Shown one piece after another: positions 1 through 7,870 of a DNA stretch of 64,000 nt. The notes beneath the pieces were generated by a model. That model did not search any database. It saw nothing but the letters and a program-made list of their open reading frames with translations, and was not told where the DNA came from. The position numbers and the translations under genes are program-made. The stretch comes from Plantactinospora soyae (GTDB taxonomy: Bacteria; Actinomycetota; Actinomycetes; Mycobacteriales; Micromonosporaceae). Position 1 is the stretch's first letter, and every line of letters begins with the position of its first letter. The stretch lies in the NCBI RefSeq assembly GCF_014874095.1, contig NZ_JADBEB010000001.1, positions 3,534,001-3,598,000 of the forward strand. Reading direction: 5' to 3'.

Positions 1-407
1 TGCGCGGCGCTGTCGAATGCCATGTTGCTGAAAAGTGCCAGAGCCACCCACATCTGTTTCTCGGGATGTTCGGGCGCGGTGAGTTCGCGCACCAGCGCGG
101 TGCGGTGCTCGAAGGGGAGTGCGACGAAGGCGGGTACGTCGTCGTCGAGCACGAGACCGTGCTTCGCGGCGTATCCGGCAGCGTGGTCGTTCAGCGTGTA
201 GAACAGCGAATCCAACGCCTCCGCCAAACCACCGCCGGGTTGTTCGAGCAGCTCGAGGGCGCCCGCCGCGACCGCTCCCCCGGTCGAATCGGCGCCCGCG
301 ATGGCCCGGTCGCCCGGTGACCGCTTCTCTCCGGGGATGATGGTGTCGGCGAATGCCTCTATGGTGGCTGTGCGGGCCGGCCCTGCGTCGTGTTCGTCGG
401 GCTGCAC
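1..407 (-). CDS. Partial E8-like / DUF5987-type protein (5' end only)
   Basis: An open frame runs from a GTG at 407 leftwards off the window; the first 135 codons are present. A strong GGAGG lies 7 nt upstream of the GTG (about 415-419); an ATG at 412 is in another frame. Near the N-terminus is a segment reading FADTIIPGEKRSPGDRAIAG, reminiscent of gluconate-2-dehydrogenase subunit-3-like partners of GMC oxidoreductases. From memory this matches DUF5987, the E8-type proteins of enediyne clusters, which sit beside a large oxidoreductase (E9). That partner would lie left of the window. The gene is divergent from the DUF1702 gene at 702 across about 290 bases. The frame is certain; the family call is moderate. 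Confidence 0.6.
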   Translation of the reverse strand, partial: MQPDEHDAGPARTATIEAFADTIIPGEKRSPGDRAIAGADSTGGAVAAGALELLEQPGGGLAEALDSLFYTLNDHAAGYAAKHGLVLDDDVPAFVALPFEHRTALVRELTAPEHPEKQMWVALALFSNMAFDSAA

Positions 408-701
408 GGCATCCCCTCCTTTCGTGACGGAGCCTGTCGTGGGCGTCCTGCTCCAGACGATCGGGTCCGCCGGGGCGGTAATCGTGTCGGGGAAGATGCG
501 CACGAATGGTCGGGGAATTCCGATCCGTTAGACAACGATCCTCCCGATACAGGGGTTGGAAATCATCTTCTGCGTTGCGCTGGCGTCGGGCGGCCGGAAA
601 CCGGGGCCCGAGCCCGACAGCGCACGGCAGGAGACGGATTTTTCGAGATGGCCGCGCCACGATGAGATGAGTTGTCCACGTTATCGGATTAGGAGCCACG
701 C

Positions 702-1694
702 ATGCCGATGCTCGGTTCGCTGCGCCGTTTGGCGTTGACGCCGTCCTTCGCCGAGGTGACCTTCGGGGCGCGCGGCTTTCCGGTCCGTGCCAGCGAGGCG
801 ACTCGCCGGCTGGAGGCCATTCCTCAGGCCGTCCTGTGCGGCTTCGAGTGGGCGATCGAGGTGCGGGCCCGCTGGGAGGTCGAACGCCGGCTGGAGCTGG
901 TGGAAGCCGAGATGCGGGGGTTCGCGTACGAGGGTGCCGCGATGGCCTACACGGTGCGCGACGCGATGGCGGGCGGTCGCGGCAACCGGGCCCGGGACCT
1001 GTTGCGGGGACCCGGCCGGCCGCACACCTTCCTCACGTACATCGGCATCGGGTTCGCGATGGCCCGGTTGCCCCGGTTCCTGTGGCGGAACGTGCTGCCC
1101 GACCTGAGCGGCGTGCCGTACTACCCGACCATGAGTTGGCTGGCCGTCGACGGGTACGGCTTCGACCGCGCCTACTTCGAGACCGACCGCTGGGTCACCC
1201 AGCAGCAGCGGCCGGCGTCGTACCCGTGGCAGGGCCGGGCCGACTACTTCCCGCGCGCTGTCGACCAGGGCATCGGCCGCGCCCTCTGGTTCATCCACGG
1301 CGGAGTGTCGCCGGATGTGGCGACGGCCGTCCACCGCTTCGCCACGGAGCGCCAGCCCGACCTGTGGAGTGGTGTCGGCCTGGCGGCCACCTTCGCCGGC
1401 GGCAGCGACGCGCACGGCCTCACGGTGCTGCGTAGCGCGGCCGGTGACAGGCTGCCGTACCTGGCGCAGGGTGCGGTGTTCGCGGCCAAGGCCCGGGACT
1501 TCGCCGGCTTCGTGCCTCCGCACAGCGAGCTGGCGACCCGCGTCCTCGCCGGGATGACGGTCCGGGCCGCCGCTACGCTGGCCGACGACGTCGCGGCGGA
1601 CGGGTTCGGTCCCGGACCCGAGCCTGCCTACGAGCTCTGGCGGCAGCGGGTCGAGGCGCGGGTGGCGTCCCAACTGCACGACACCCCGAGTTAG
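702..1694 (+). CDS. DUF1702 / UnbL-type enediyne protein, copy 1
   Basis: A 330-residue protein of the DUF1702 family, found with enediyne PKSs; its biochemical role is unknown. Shared motifs with the second copy at 6893 include RGFAYEGAAM near residue 70, IGFAMARLPR near 115, a W-L-A-V-D-G-Y-G-F motif near 145 and a DQGIGRALWF motif near 190. The start is ATG 702 preceded by AGGAG. The length is normal for the family and the frame is intact. The TAG stop (1692-1694) lies inside the target duplication of the IS element that follows, so the insertion left the protein complete but may have separated it from downstream transcription. Some nine-membered clusters may carry two such genes; I could not check this. 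Confidence 0.85.
   Translation: MPMLGSLRRLALTPSFAEVTFGARGFPVRASEATRRLEAIPQAVLCGFEWAIEVRARWEVERRLELVEAEMRGFAYEGAAMAYTVRDAMAGGRGNRARDLLRGPGRPHTFLTYIGIGFAMARLPRFLWRNVLPDLSGVPYYPTMSWLAVDGYGFDRAYFETDRWVTQQQRPASYPWQGRADYFPRAVDQGIGRALWFIHGGVSPDVATAVHRFATERQPDLWSGVGLAATFAGGSDAHGLTVLRSAAGDRLPYLAQGAVFAAKARDFAGFVPPHSELATRVLAGMTVRAAATLADDVAADGFGPGPEPAYELWRQRVEARVASQLHDTPS
1691..1694. repeat. Left TTAG target-site duplication
   Basis: TTAG directly abuts the left inverted repeat of the IS element and is repeated at 3060-3063 on the other side. Bases 1692-1694 are also the TAG stop codon of the DUF1702 gene. Confidence 0.9.
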
Positions 1695-3059
1695 TACTGC
1701 AACGGCACTGACCGAGTCGAGTTGTGTTCACGTTCGTTGGGTATCGCGTGACGGATGTCGATGTTGTTCGGTGGCATGCTGAGTTGGACCAGCTCCACGG
1801 TCGGATAGCGGCCCGGTTTCGTCGGGCGGAGCCGAGACGGCGGGCTCGTCAGTACATGTGTGGGCTGGTCACCAGCCTGGACCGGAAGAACGGGTGGACC
1901 CTTGCGGAGCTGGCCGGGGATGTGTCGCCGGACGGGATGCAGCGGTTGTTGCGGTGGGCGGACTGGGACGTCGACGCGGTCCGTGACGACGTTCGGGACT
2001 ACGTGGTCGAGCATCTCGGTGACCCGCGGGGTGTGCTGATTGTGGATGACACCGGGTTCCTGAAGAAGGGCGTCCGGTCGGCCGGAGTTCAACGGCAGTA
2101 TTCCGGGACCGCGGGGCGGAGGGAGAACTGCCAGGTCGGGGTGTTCCTGGCCTACCGGTCAGCTCGTGGGCACGCGTTGATCGACCGGCAGTTGTACCTG
2201 CCGGTGTCGTGGACCGATGACCGGGACCGGTGCCGGGCCGCCGGTATCCCGGACGAGGTGGAATTTGCCACGAAGGTGGAGATGGCCCGCACGATGCTCG
2301 GCCGGGCGTTGGACGCGGGGGTGCCGGTCGGGTGGGTGACGATGGACGAGGCCTACGGCCAGTGCAAGTCGCTGCGGGTCTGGCTGGAACAGCGGGACGT
2401 GGCGTATGTGGTCGCGACCCGCCGCAACGACGACATGGTCACCACCGGCATGGGTCGAGCCCGCGCGGACGAGTTGATCGCGGGCCTGCCGGACCGGGCA
2501 TGGTGCCGCCTGTCCGCCGGCGCTGGAGCGCACGGCCCCAGGGAGTACTGGTGGGCGCGGGTGCCGGTCCGCGTGTTCTGGAAACCGGGACGCGGGTACT
2601 GGCTCCTCGCCCGCCGCAGTATCACCACCGGGGAGATCGCCTACTACGTCTGTTACGGACCCCGGCGGACCCGTCTGGTCGACCTGGCCCGGGTCGCCGG
2701 CAGTAGGTGGGCGATCGAGGAATGCTTCCAACAGGCGAAAAACGAAGCGGGTCTGGATGAGTACCAGGTACGGGACTGGCGGGCCTGGTACGCCCACATC
2801 ACCCTGTCGATGGCCGCCCACGCCTGGCTGTCCGTGGCCCGATCCCTTGCCGTAAAAGGGGAACCGACAGCAGCACCGGCATGATGATCGGCTACACCGT
2901 ACCGGAGATCCGCAGGCTCCTCACCGCACTGGCCGTGCGACAAACCCACCCACCAGAACACGTCTGGTCCTGGTCGAGATGGCGACGACGACGCCAACAC
3001 CAAGCCCGAACCTGCCACTACCGACAACACGGCTACCCCTGACAACTGCCGTTGCAGTA
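1695..3059 (+). mobile_element. IS701-family insertion sequence (1365 bp)
   Basis: The ends are inverted repeats: TACTGCAACGGCA at 1695-1707 and its complement at 3047-3059 (13 identical bases, then partial match). The element is flanked by a direct TTAG at 1691-1694 and 3060-3063, a 4-bp target duplication as expected for IS701-type elements. It contains one transposase gene in the same orientation as the cluster. The duplicated target includes the stop codon of the upstream DUF1702 gene. Confidence 0.93.
1724..3042 (+). pseudogene. IS701-family DDE transposase, frameshifted near the C-terminus
   Basis: A GTG-started frame (1724-2884, 386 aa) encodes an IS701-type transposase. Candidate acidic catalytic positions are the D in VLIVDDTGF, the D in VTMDEAYG and the E in WAIEECFQQAK. 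It stops at TGA 2882-2884. The family's usual C-terminal end (a VPEIRRLL motif, then an arginine-rich SRWRRRRQ stretch ending in CHYRQ) continues in the -1 frame from ATG 2881 to TGA 3042. A one-base change near 2860-2884 has therefore split the gene; programmed frameshifting or stop-start coupling (ATGATGA) is possible. Transposition competence is uncertain. Confidence 0.8.
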
Positions 3060-3063
3060 TTAG
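3060..3063. repeat. Right TTAG target-site duplication
   Basis: Second copy of TTAG, directly after the right inverted repeat. Its last base is the first base of the inverted repeat of the adjoining MITE-like element, so the IS entered at the junction of the DUF1702 gene and that element. Confidence 0.9.
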
Positions 3064-3220
3064 GGCGTGTCTCGCGGATCTCGGTGGAGCGAGGCGGAGT
3101 TCAGGCGGCGATCCGGCAAGGCGGAGATTCGTCCGGATACCGGTGTTGTATCCGGACGAATCTCCGCCTTGCGTCGTCTGGGCCCGCCGCAGCCCACCAG
3201 TAGGCCCGCGAGACACGCCC
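3063..3220. mobile_element. MITE-like non-autonomous element with a central palindrome
   Basis: Perfect 15-bp terminal inverted repeats (GGGCGTGTCTCGCGG at 3063-3077 and its complement at 3206-3220) are flanked by TA on both sides (3061-3062, 3221-3222). The 158-bp interior holds no gene. It contains a perfect 25-bp inverted repeat (3116-3140 with 3148-3172, loop of 7). The TA flanks fit an IS630/Tc1-like mobilising element, but the family is not established. It was present before the IS701 element inserted at its left edge. Confidence 0.7.
3116..3172. repeat. 25-bp perfect palindrome with 7-nt loop
   Basis: Bases 3116-3140 pair perfectly with 3148-3172. The hairpin lies inside the MITE-like element and could also end transcripts arriving from either side. 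No T-tract follows it. Confidence 0.85.
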
Positions 3221-3283
3221 TAGGGCCTGACGCATCTGGGAGGTGGCCGGCCCGGTGCCGGCGGGCCGGGCCGGCCCTCCCGG

Positions 3284-3814
3284 TCATGGCGGGACCGGCC
3301 GGCGCAGCCACAACAGCGCCAGTACGCCGAGGACGACGAGCCCGTCGACGACGAGCAGAAACGCACTGACCGGGTCGGGGCCGTGGGTGTGGCCGCCGGT
3401 GGGTATGACGGCGCGCAGCGGCGCGGGCGGCTCTCCGGTGCCGACGCTGAAGCGTAGGACGCCGGACGCGTCACTGCCGTTGGAGAGTTCGACGTGGTAG
3501 GCGACGACCACGTCACCCGGCGGCTCGACGGCGATCGGCTGCCAGACGATGCGACCCGGCCTGACCACCAGCGGACCGGTTGCCAGATCAGCGCCGCCGC
3601 CGTCCAGCACGGAGACGTGCGAACCCGCCGCCACGGGCACGCCGGAGAAGGTCAGCCGTACGCCGCGTGGCCCGACGGAGAGCACCGCCTGGTCCCGCGG
3701 GTCGCTTGAGACGAGGTGACCCTGCGCGCTGGCGGCCGCTGGCGCCGCCAGGACGATGCCGGCAGCGGCACCGAGAAGGGCCAGCGCGAGGGATGCGGTG
3801 GCGCGGGAGGGCAT
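3284..3814 (-). CDS. Secreted CopC-like domain protein with C-terminal membrane anchor
   Basis: A 176-residue protein: an N-terminal signal peptide (about residues 1-30, ending ASA before QGHLVSSDP), a CopC-type beta domain (about 30-125), a histidine-containing linker (GGHTHGPDP) and one transmembrane helix (about 152-168) with a short basic tail. CopC proteins bind periplasmic copper. Here the usual DGH copper ligand motif is replaced by NGSDASG, so binding may differ or be lost. The start lies 6 bases after the stop of the upstream gene (3821-4408), so the two form an operon. It lies inside the enediyne cluster between the two DUF1702 genes. The role is unknown; copper or redox handling is a guess. 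Confidence 0.65.
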   Translation of the reverse strand: MPSRATASLALALLGAAAGIVLAAPAAASAQGHLVSSDPRDQAVLSVGPRGVRLTFSGVPVAAGSHVSVLDGGGADLATGPLVVRPGRIVWQPIAVEPPGDVVVAYHVELSNGSDASGVLRFSVGTGEPPAPLRAVIPTGGHTHGPDPVSAFLLVVDGLVVLGVLALLWLRRPVPP

Positions 3815-3820
3815 GGCCGG

Positions 3821-4408
3821 TCAGGCTGCCGACGGCGCGGGCTGGTTGGACCTGGAGCGGGTGACGCAGTTGCACGTGGTCACGGCCAGTTCGGCCCGGT
3901 TCGGGCGCAGGTGCAGGTACATCGCGATCACCATCGGGATGAACACGATGGAGTTGTAGAACAGATGCAGCTCGACCCGGGCGAGGAAGAGCTGGACGAT
4001 GCTCGTCGGCTGCGCCGCGCCGAAGAAGGTGACGCCGGCCTGCACCTGGATGAGCAGCAGCAGGTGCTCGATGTGGTGCCAGAACTGGATGACCAACGCC
4101 ACCGTCCACCATGTCCGGGCGCGCCCGACGAATCCGGGCCGCAGCAGGAACAGGCCCACCAGCATGAGGAGCGCGTAACCGTAGTGCAGCCACTCGGAGG
4201 TGACCAACCACGGGAAGTACCAGCCCAGTACTCCGCGCGCCTCCGGCCGCGGCATGCCGAGCACCCAGATCTGGTACGCCTGGACCAGGTGCTCGGCCCA
4301 GTGCGCCACGACGATGAACAGGTACAGGTTCAACGCCGCCTTGTGGTGGCTTCCGTTGATCCGCGCGATCACACCAGGTGGTGAGGCGATCGCCGAGCCG
4401 CTGACCAT
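3821..4408 (-). CDS. Histidine-rich polytopic membrane protein, unknown function
   Basis: A 195-residue protein with about five hydrophobic segments. Histidine clusters occur inside or beside the helices, notably AHWAEHLVQAY near residue 35 and FWHHIEHLLLL near 115, plus LHYGYALL and LHLFYN. Such HxxxH spacing suggests metal or haem binding, but this is not shown. It is the first gene of a two-gene reverse operon with the CopC-like gene. It is divergent from the membrane protein at 4589 across 180 bases that contain an inverted repeat. I do not recognise a named family. Confidence 0.6.
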   Translation of the reverse strand: MVSGSAIASPPGVIARINGSHHKAALNLYLFIVVAHWAEHLVQAYQIWVLGMPRPEARGVLGWYFPWLVTSEWLHYGYALLMLVGLFLLRPGFVGRARTWWTVALVIQFWHHIEHLLLLIQVQAGVTFFGAAQPTSIVQLFLARVELHLFYNSIVFIPMVIAMYLHLRPNRAELAVTTCNCVTRSRSNQPAPSAA

Positions 4409-4429
4409 GGTTATCTCCCTCCCGGGGGA

Positions 4430-4453
4430 ACTACCGATCTCGCCGACGGTAGT
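4430..4453. promoter_or_regulatory. Inverted repeat in divergent intergenic region
   Basis: ACTACCG at 4430-4436 and its complement CGGTAGT at 4447-4453, spaced 10 bases, lie just upstream of the reverse gene starting at 4408. The position suits an operator, but a 7-bp arm can arise by chance. Confidence 0.25.
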
Positions 4454-4588
4454 CGTGCTTTGTTACAGAGCTGTTCTTCCAGGTTGCGCAGTGTGTCGCC
4501 ACTGGAGCGCATCCTGGGAGAACACCGTCGCGGCCTGCCGTCGCATCCTGGCGAGTACGGGAAAGTCGGGCACTGCCGGGGAGGCACG

Positions 4589-5581
4589 ATGACAGGCCGG
4601 ATAACTGCTGGGGTCGGACGACCGGAGACGGCGGACACGCCGCGCCCGGCGCCACGCGCGACGTCCATGTTGGTCAATGGCCACTTCCCGCGCCGGCGGT
4701 GGCTGGTGCTCGCGTTGAGCGTCCTGGGCGGGTATCTGCTCACCGTGGTCTGGTCCGCGGAGTTCGTCGACAGCACGATCGGCGACAGCGTGGCGGACAC
4801 GCTGCTCGGGCACGACGCCCGGGAGACCCCGATCGCCGGAATCGGCGCAGGGGTGGCGTTCGCGTTCGTCTCCGGGCTCGCGGGGACGTTCACGGCCTGC
4901 AACATCGCCGTGTTCGGTGCGATGGCACCCATGCTGGGTACGGGCGGACGATGGAGCCGGCTGTGGCAGATGTTCAAGCCACTGGGCTGGCTGTCGGTGG
5001 GGATGATCTCGGTGTCCGCCACGTACGGCGCGATCGTCGGGCTGGTCGGGACCGCGATGCCGCAGTTCTCGACGGCGGCGAACACCCCTGGCGGCCTCTC
5101 TCCACGCAGCGTCCAGTCGCTGGTGGTCTTCGGCCTCATCGGGCTCGCCATGACCTACCTGGGCCTCGCTGCCCTCGGCATCGTGTCCGACCCGTTCGCG
5201 CGCGTCTCGCGGAGGTTCCCGAACGCGCCGATGGTCGTGCTGGGGGCGCTGATCGGCGGGTTCCTCATCGGACGGCCCTTCGCCCTGTTCCGGCAGATGT
5301 TCAGGGATGCGGCGGAGAGTGGCAACCCGCTCTACGGCGCGCTCGCGTTCACGCTGCAGTCGCTCGGCAACATCATGGTGATGGGGGTGTTCTTCGCCGT
5401 CGTGGCGCTGGTCGGCGGGTCGCGTCTGCGGCGGTGGCTCTCCGCCAGGCCGAGCCGGGTCGCGACAATCACGGCGGTCGCGCTCCTGGTGGCCGGGGTC
5501 TTCACGTTCCTCTACTGGGATGTCCGGCTGCTGGCCCGCCGCGAGATCATCCCGTGGTACCCGACCGCGCCGTGGTCGTAG
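4589..5581 (+). CDS. Polytopic membrane protein, weakly CcdA/DsbD-like
   Basis: A 330-residue protein with about seven or eight transmembrane helices, followed by a short C-terminal tail. The start is ATG 4589 with GGGGAGG a few bases upstream; an earlier in-frame region has no comparable ribosome site. The second hydrophobic block (AFVSGLAGTFTACNIAVFGA, near residue 100) has the helix-with-Cys-near-proline-free pattern of thiol-redox transporters, but only one cysteine is clear there, so the CcdA link is weak. It is followed after 49 bases by the AhpD-like gene, suggesting a shared transcript and a redox theme. Confidence 0.55.
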   Translation: MTGRITAGVGRPETADTPRPAPRATSMLVNGHFPRRRWLVLALSVLGGYLLTVVWSAEFVDSTIGDSVADTLLGHDARETPIAGIGAGVAFAFVSGLAGTFTACNIAVFGAMAPMLGTGGRWSRLWQMFKPLGWLSVGMISVSATYGAIVGLVGTAMPQFSTAANTPGGLSPRSVQSLVVFGLIGLAMTYLGLAALGIVSDPFARVSRRFPNAPMVVLGALIGGFLIGRPFALFRQMFRDAAESGNPLYGALAFTLQSLGNIMVMGVFFAVVALVGGSRLRRWLSARPSRVATITAVALLVAGVFTFLYWDVRLLARREIIPWYPTAPWS

Positions 5582-5630
5582 GGACGCCGGTCGTGGGCCG
5601 GCGGTAGGTCGTCAAGGCGCAGGAGGAGCA

Positions 5631-6698
5631 ATGGTTGCCGGTCGGGTCATCTCGTCTGTCGTCCAGCGGCAGGTCAAGTACGTCAGGACCGTCCCGCCCG
5701 CGAACGCCGACGGGCAGGTGGCGGCGGTCTACCGGCAGGTCGCGGAGGAGATGCGGCTGGTGGTGCCACCGGTCCTGCTGCACTCGCCCGCGCCGGAAGC
5801 CCTGGCCGCGTACTGGATGTTGATGCGTGAGCCGTTGCTGGCCGGTGGCGTGGTCGACCGGCTCGGGAAGGAGGCGGTCGCGGCAGCCGTCTCGGTGGCG
5901 AACATCTGCCCGTACTGCGTCGACATGCACAGCATCGGCATCTACAGCCTCGCCACCGAGCACGACGCCGAGGCCGTCGCGGACGACCGGGTGGACGAGA
6001 TGGCCGATCCCCGGATCCGGGACCTGGCGGCGTGGGCGCGGAACGCGCACCAGCCGGACGAGGCGGTGTTCCGGCGACCGCCGTTCTCCCCGGCCGAACG
6101 CGCCGAGCTGGTGGGCGTGGTCGTGGGCTTCCACTACCTCGGCCGCATGGTCAATGTCTTCCTGGCGAACTTCCTCCTACCCCCACGGCTGGGTCCGCGC
6201 GCCCGCCGCCGGGTCAAGCACGGGATCAGTCTGATGCTCAACGCCTCCCTGCGGGAGGTGCACCCGGCGGGCCGCTCGCTTCCGCTGCTGCCCGGTGCGC
6301 CGCTGCCGGCGGACGCCGGCTGGGCGGTCGGGCATCCGGAGATCGCCGAGGCGGTGGCACGCTCCTTCGCCGCGTTCGAGCGCGCCGGTGAGCGGGCCCT
6401 GTCACCGGGGGTGCGGCAACTCGTGGTCGACCGGCTCGCCAGCTGGCGGGGCGAGGAGGCGGGCCTGAGTCGGGAGTGGTGCGAGCGGCTCGTCGCCGAC
6501 CTGCCGGTGGCCGACCGGGCCGCCGGGCGCCTGGCTCTGCTGACCGCGTTCGCGTCCCATCAGGTCGACGAGGACACCGTGCGCGAGTTCCGGCTGATCG
6601 AGCCGCTGGACGCCGCACTGGTGGAGGCGACCGCGTGGGCGAGCTACGCGGCCGCCCGGCGGATCGGCAGCCTCCATCTGGCCCACTGCATCTCCTGA
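5631..6698 (+). CDS. AhpD-like carboxymuconolactone decarboxylase-family protein
   Basis: A 355-residue protein. Its first half has the AhpD signature Cys93-x2-Cys96-x3-His100 (in NICPYCVDMHS), the redox centre of alkylhydroperoxidase-type proteins. The second half (about 200-355) looks like a second, degenerate helical copy without the cysteines, making the protein nearly twice the usual single-domain length. The start is ATG 5631 after AGGAGGAG. Probable activity is thiol-dependent peroxide reduction or a related redox role; the substrate is unknown. It sits between the membrane protein at 4589 and the core operon at 6893. Confidence 0.7.
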   Translation: MVAGRVISSVVQRQVKYVRTVPPANADGQVAAVYRQVAEEMRLVVPPVLLHSPAPEALAAYWMLMREPLLAGGVVDRLGKEAVAAAVSVANICPYCVDMHSIGIYSLATEHDAEAVADDRVDEMADPRIRDLAAWARNAHQPDEAVFRRPPFSPAERAELVGVVVGFHYLGRMVNVFLANFLLPPRLGPRARRRVKHGISLMLNASLREVHPAGRSLPLLPGAPLPADAGWAVGHPEIAEAVARSFAAFERAGERALSPGVRQLVVDRLASWRGEEAGLSREWCERLVADLPVADRAAGRLALLTAFASHQVDEDTVREFRLIEPLDAALVEATAWASYAAARRIGSLHLAHCIS

Positions 6699-6712
6699 TT
6701 CACACGCGTCAA

Positions 6713-6725
6713 TCGATCAATGCCC
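6713..6725. promoter_or_regulatory. 13-bp motif shared with the 23.7-kb intergenic region
   Basis: TCGATCAATGCCC occurs here upstream of the core enediyne operon. It occurs identically at 23710-23722, in the gap between the divergent P450 and ECF sigma genes. Both copies lie in short AT-richer intergenic DNA, which suggests a common regulator binding site. This is inference only. Confidence 0.3.
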
Positions 6726-6747
6726 CTGTGGTTCTCCTCATTCGTCG

Positions 6748-6776
6748 TTGAGGTGCTTTCCTGTGTCCGCGACAAT
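6748..6776 (+). promoter_or_regulatory. Candidate vegetative-type promoter of the core enediyne operon
   Basis: TTGAGG at 6748-6753 and GACAAT at 6771-6776 are separated by 17 bases, a spacing that fits the principal sigma factor. They lie about 116 bases before the TTG start of the second DUF1702 gene, which opens the UnbL-UnbV-UnbU-PKSE run. No experimental start site is known. Confidence 0.3.
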
Positions 6777-6892
6777 GACGGAAAGCATCTTTGAAGAAGA
6801 CCGCAGCAAGGCGGAAGAAGACTCGGTTCGATTCCTCTGCGAAGGTTGTTCGTAAATGCCGACCAACGGCCATCTAATGCCTTGGGGGAGAG

Positions 6893-7867
6893 TTGACTAG
6901 TGTTTGGCGAGGACTGCGGCGGCGCATTCTGACCCCGAGTACCTCCGCAACCAAGCTGGGCGTTCGCGGCTTCCACGAGAAGGACGCGGAATCCAAGGAA
7001 TTGCTGGAGACGATTGGGAGTACCTTCCTTGGTGGCTTCTCTCACGCTGCCGAGGCGCGCACCACCGGTGAGGCCGAAGTGGGACTCGAACGGGTCACGG
7101 TGCGCTTTCGAGGATTCGCCTACGAGGGTGCCGCGATGGGGTTCGCCATTCGTGACGCCCTGCCGTTTGGTCGAGGCGACAATATCTCGCGGTTCCTTGC
7201 CGGGCGGGGACAGTCGCACGTCTACATGGCCTATGTGGGTATCGGCTGGGCGATGGCGCGGCTGCCCCGGGTGCTCTGGACGCGGATCGCACCCACCGAT
7301 CCGGTCCTGCGCTGGCTCGCCCTCGACGGGTACGGCTTCCACCAGGCGTACTTCCACACCAACCGGTACGTGCACGAGCGGTACCAGCACGACCGCTTCC
7401 CATGGCCGGTGGAGGGCCCGCAGTGGTACGCGAACCGTGTCCTCGACCAGGGCGTCGGTCGGGCGCTGTGGTTCGTCTGCGGCACCGCCCCCGCACTCGT
7501 CGTCAAGACGATCGAGACGTTCCCGCGGCACCGGTGGCCGGACCTGTACGCCGGCACCGGCCTGGCGGCCACCTACGCGGGCGGGGCGGACGAGTCCGAG
7601 CTGAGGACCCTGTGGGACGCGGCCGGGGACTGCCGGCCGCAGGTCGCCCAGGGTGCCGCGTTCGCCGCCTCCGCCCGGTTACGCGCCGGCCTGGTGGTGC
7701 CGCACAACGAGGTCGCCACCCGCGTCTTCTGTGGCATGCCAGCCGCCGAGGCCGCGCAGATGAGCGACGGAAACCGTCCGGACGCCCCGGTTCGCGGCGA
7801 CGAGCCCGCCTACGAGGTGTGGCGGCGGCGGGTCGCCAACGAGTTCGTCTCTATCGGAAGGTGCTAG
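6893..7867 (+). CDS. DUF1702 / UnbL-type enediyne protein, copy 2 (core operon, E3-like)
   Basis: A 324-residue DUF1702 protein and the first gene of the core operon. The TTG at 6893 is chosen because its translation aligns with the N-terminus of copy 1 (both then read GLRRRILTP or SLRRLALTP) and GGGGGAG lies just upstream; the spacing is short. Conserved blocks are RGFAYEGAAM (near 72), VGIGWAMARLPR (near 114), LALDGYGF (near 142) and DQGVGRALWF (near 188). UnbV follows after 3 bases, the order seen in enediyne PKS cassettes. The exact function is unknown; genetic association with enediyne core formation is established for the family. Confidence 0.88.
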   Translation: MTSVWRGLRRRILTPSTSATKLGVRGFHEKDAESKELLETIGSTFLGGFSHAAEARTTGEAEVGLERVTVRFRGFAYEGAAMGFAIRDALPFGRGDNISRFLAGRGQSHVYMAYVGIGWAMARLPRVLWTRIAPTDPVLRWLALDGYGFHQAYFHTNRYVHERYQHDRFPWPVEGPQWYANRVLDQGVGRALWFVCGTAPALVVKTIETFPRHRWPDLYAGTGLAATYAGGADESELRTLWDAAGDCRPQVAQGAAFAASARLRAGLVVPHNEVATRVFCGMPAAEAAQMSDGNRPDAPVRGDEPAYEVWRRRVANEFVSIGRC

Positions 7868-7870
7868 CAC

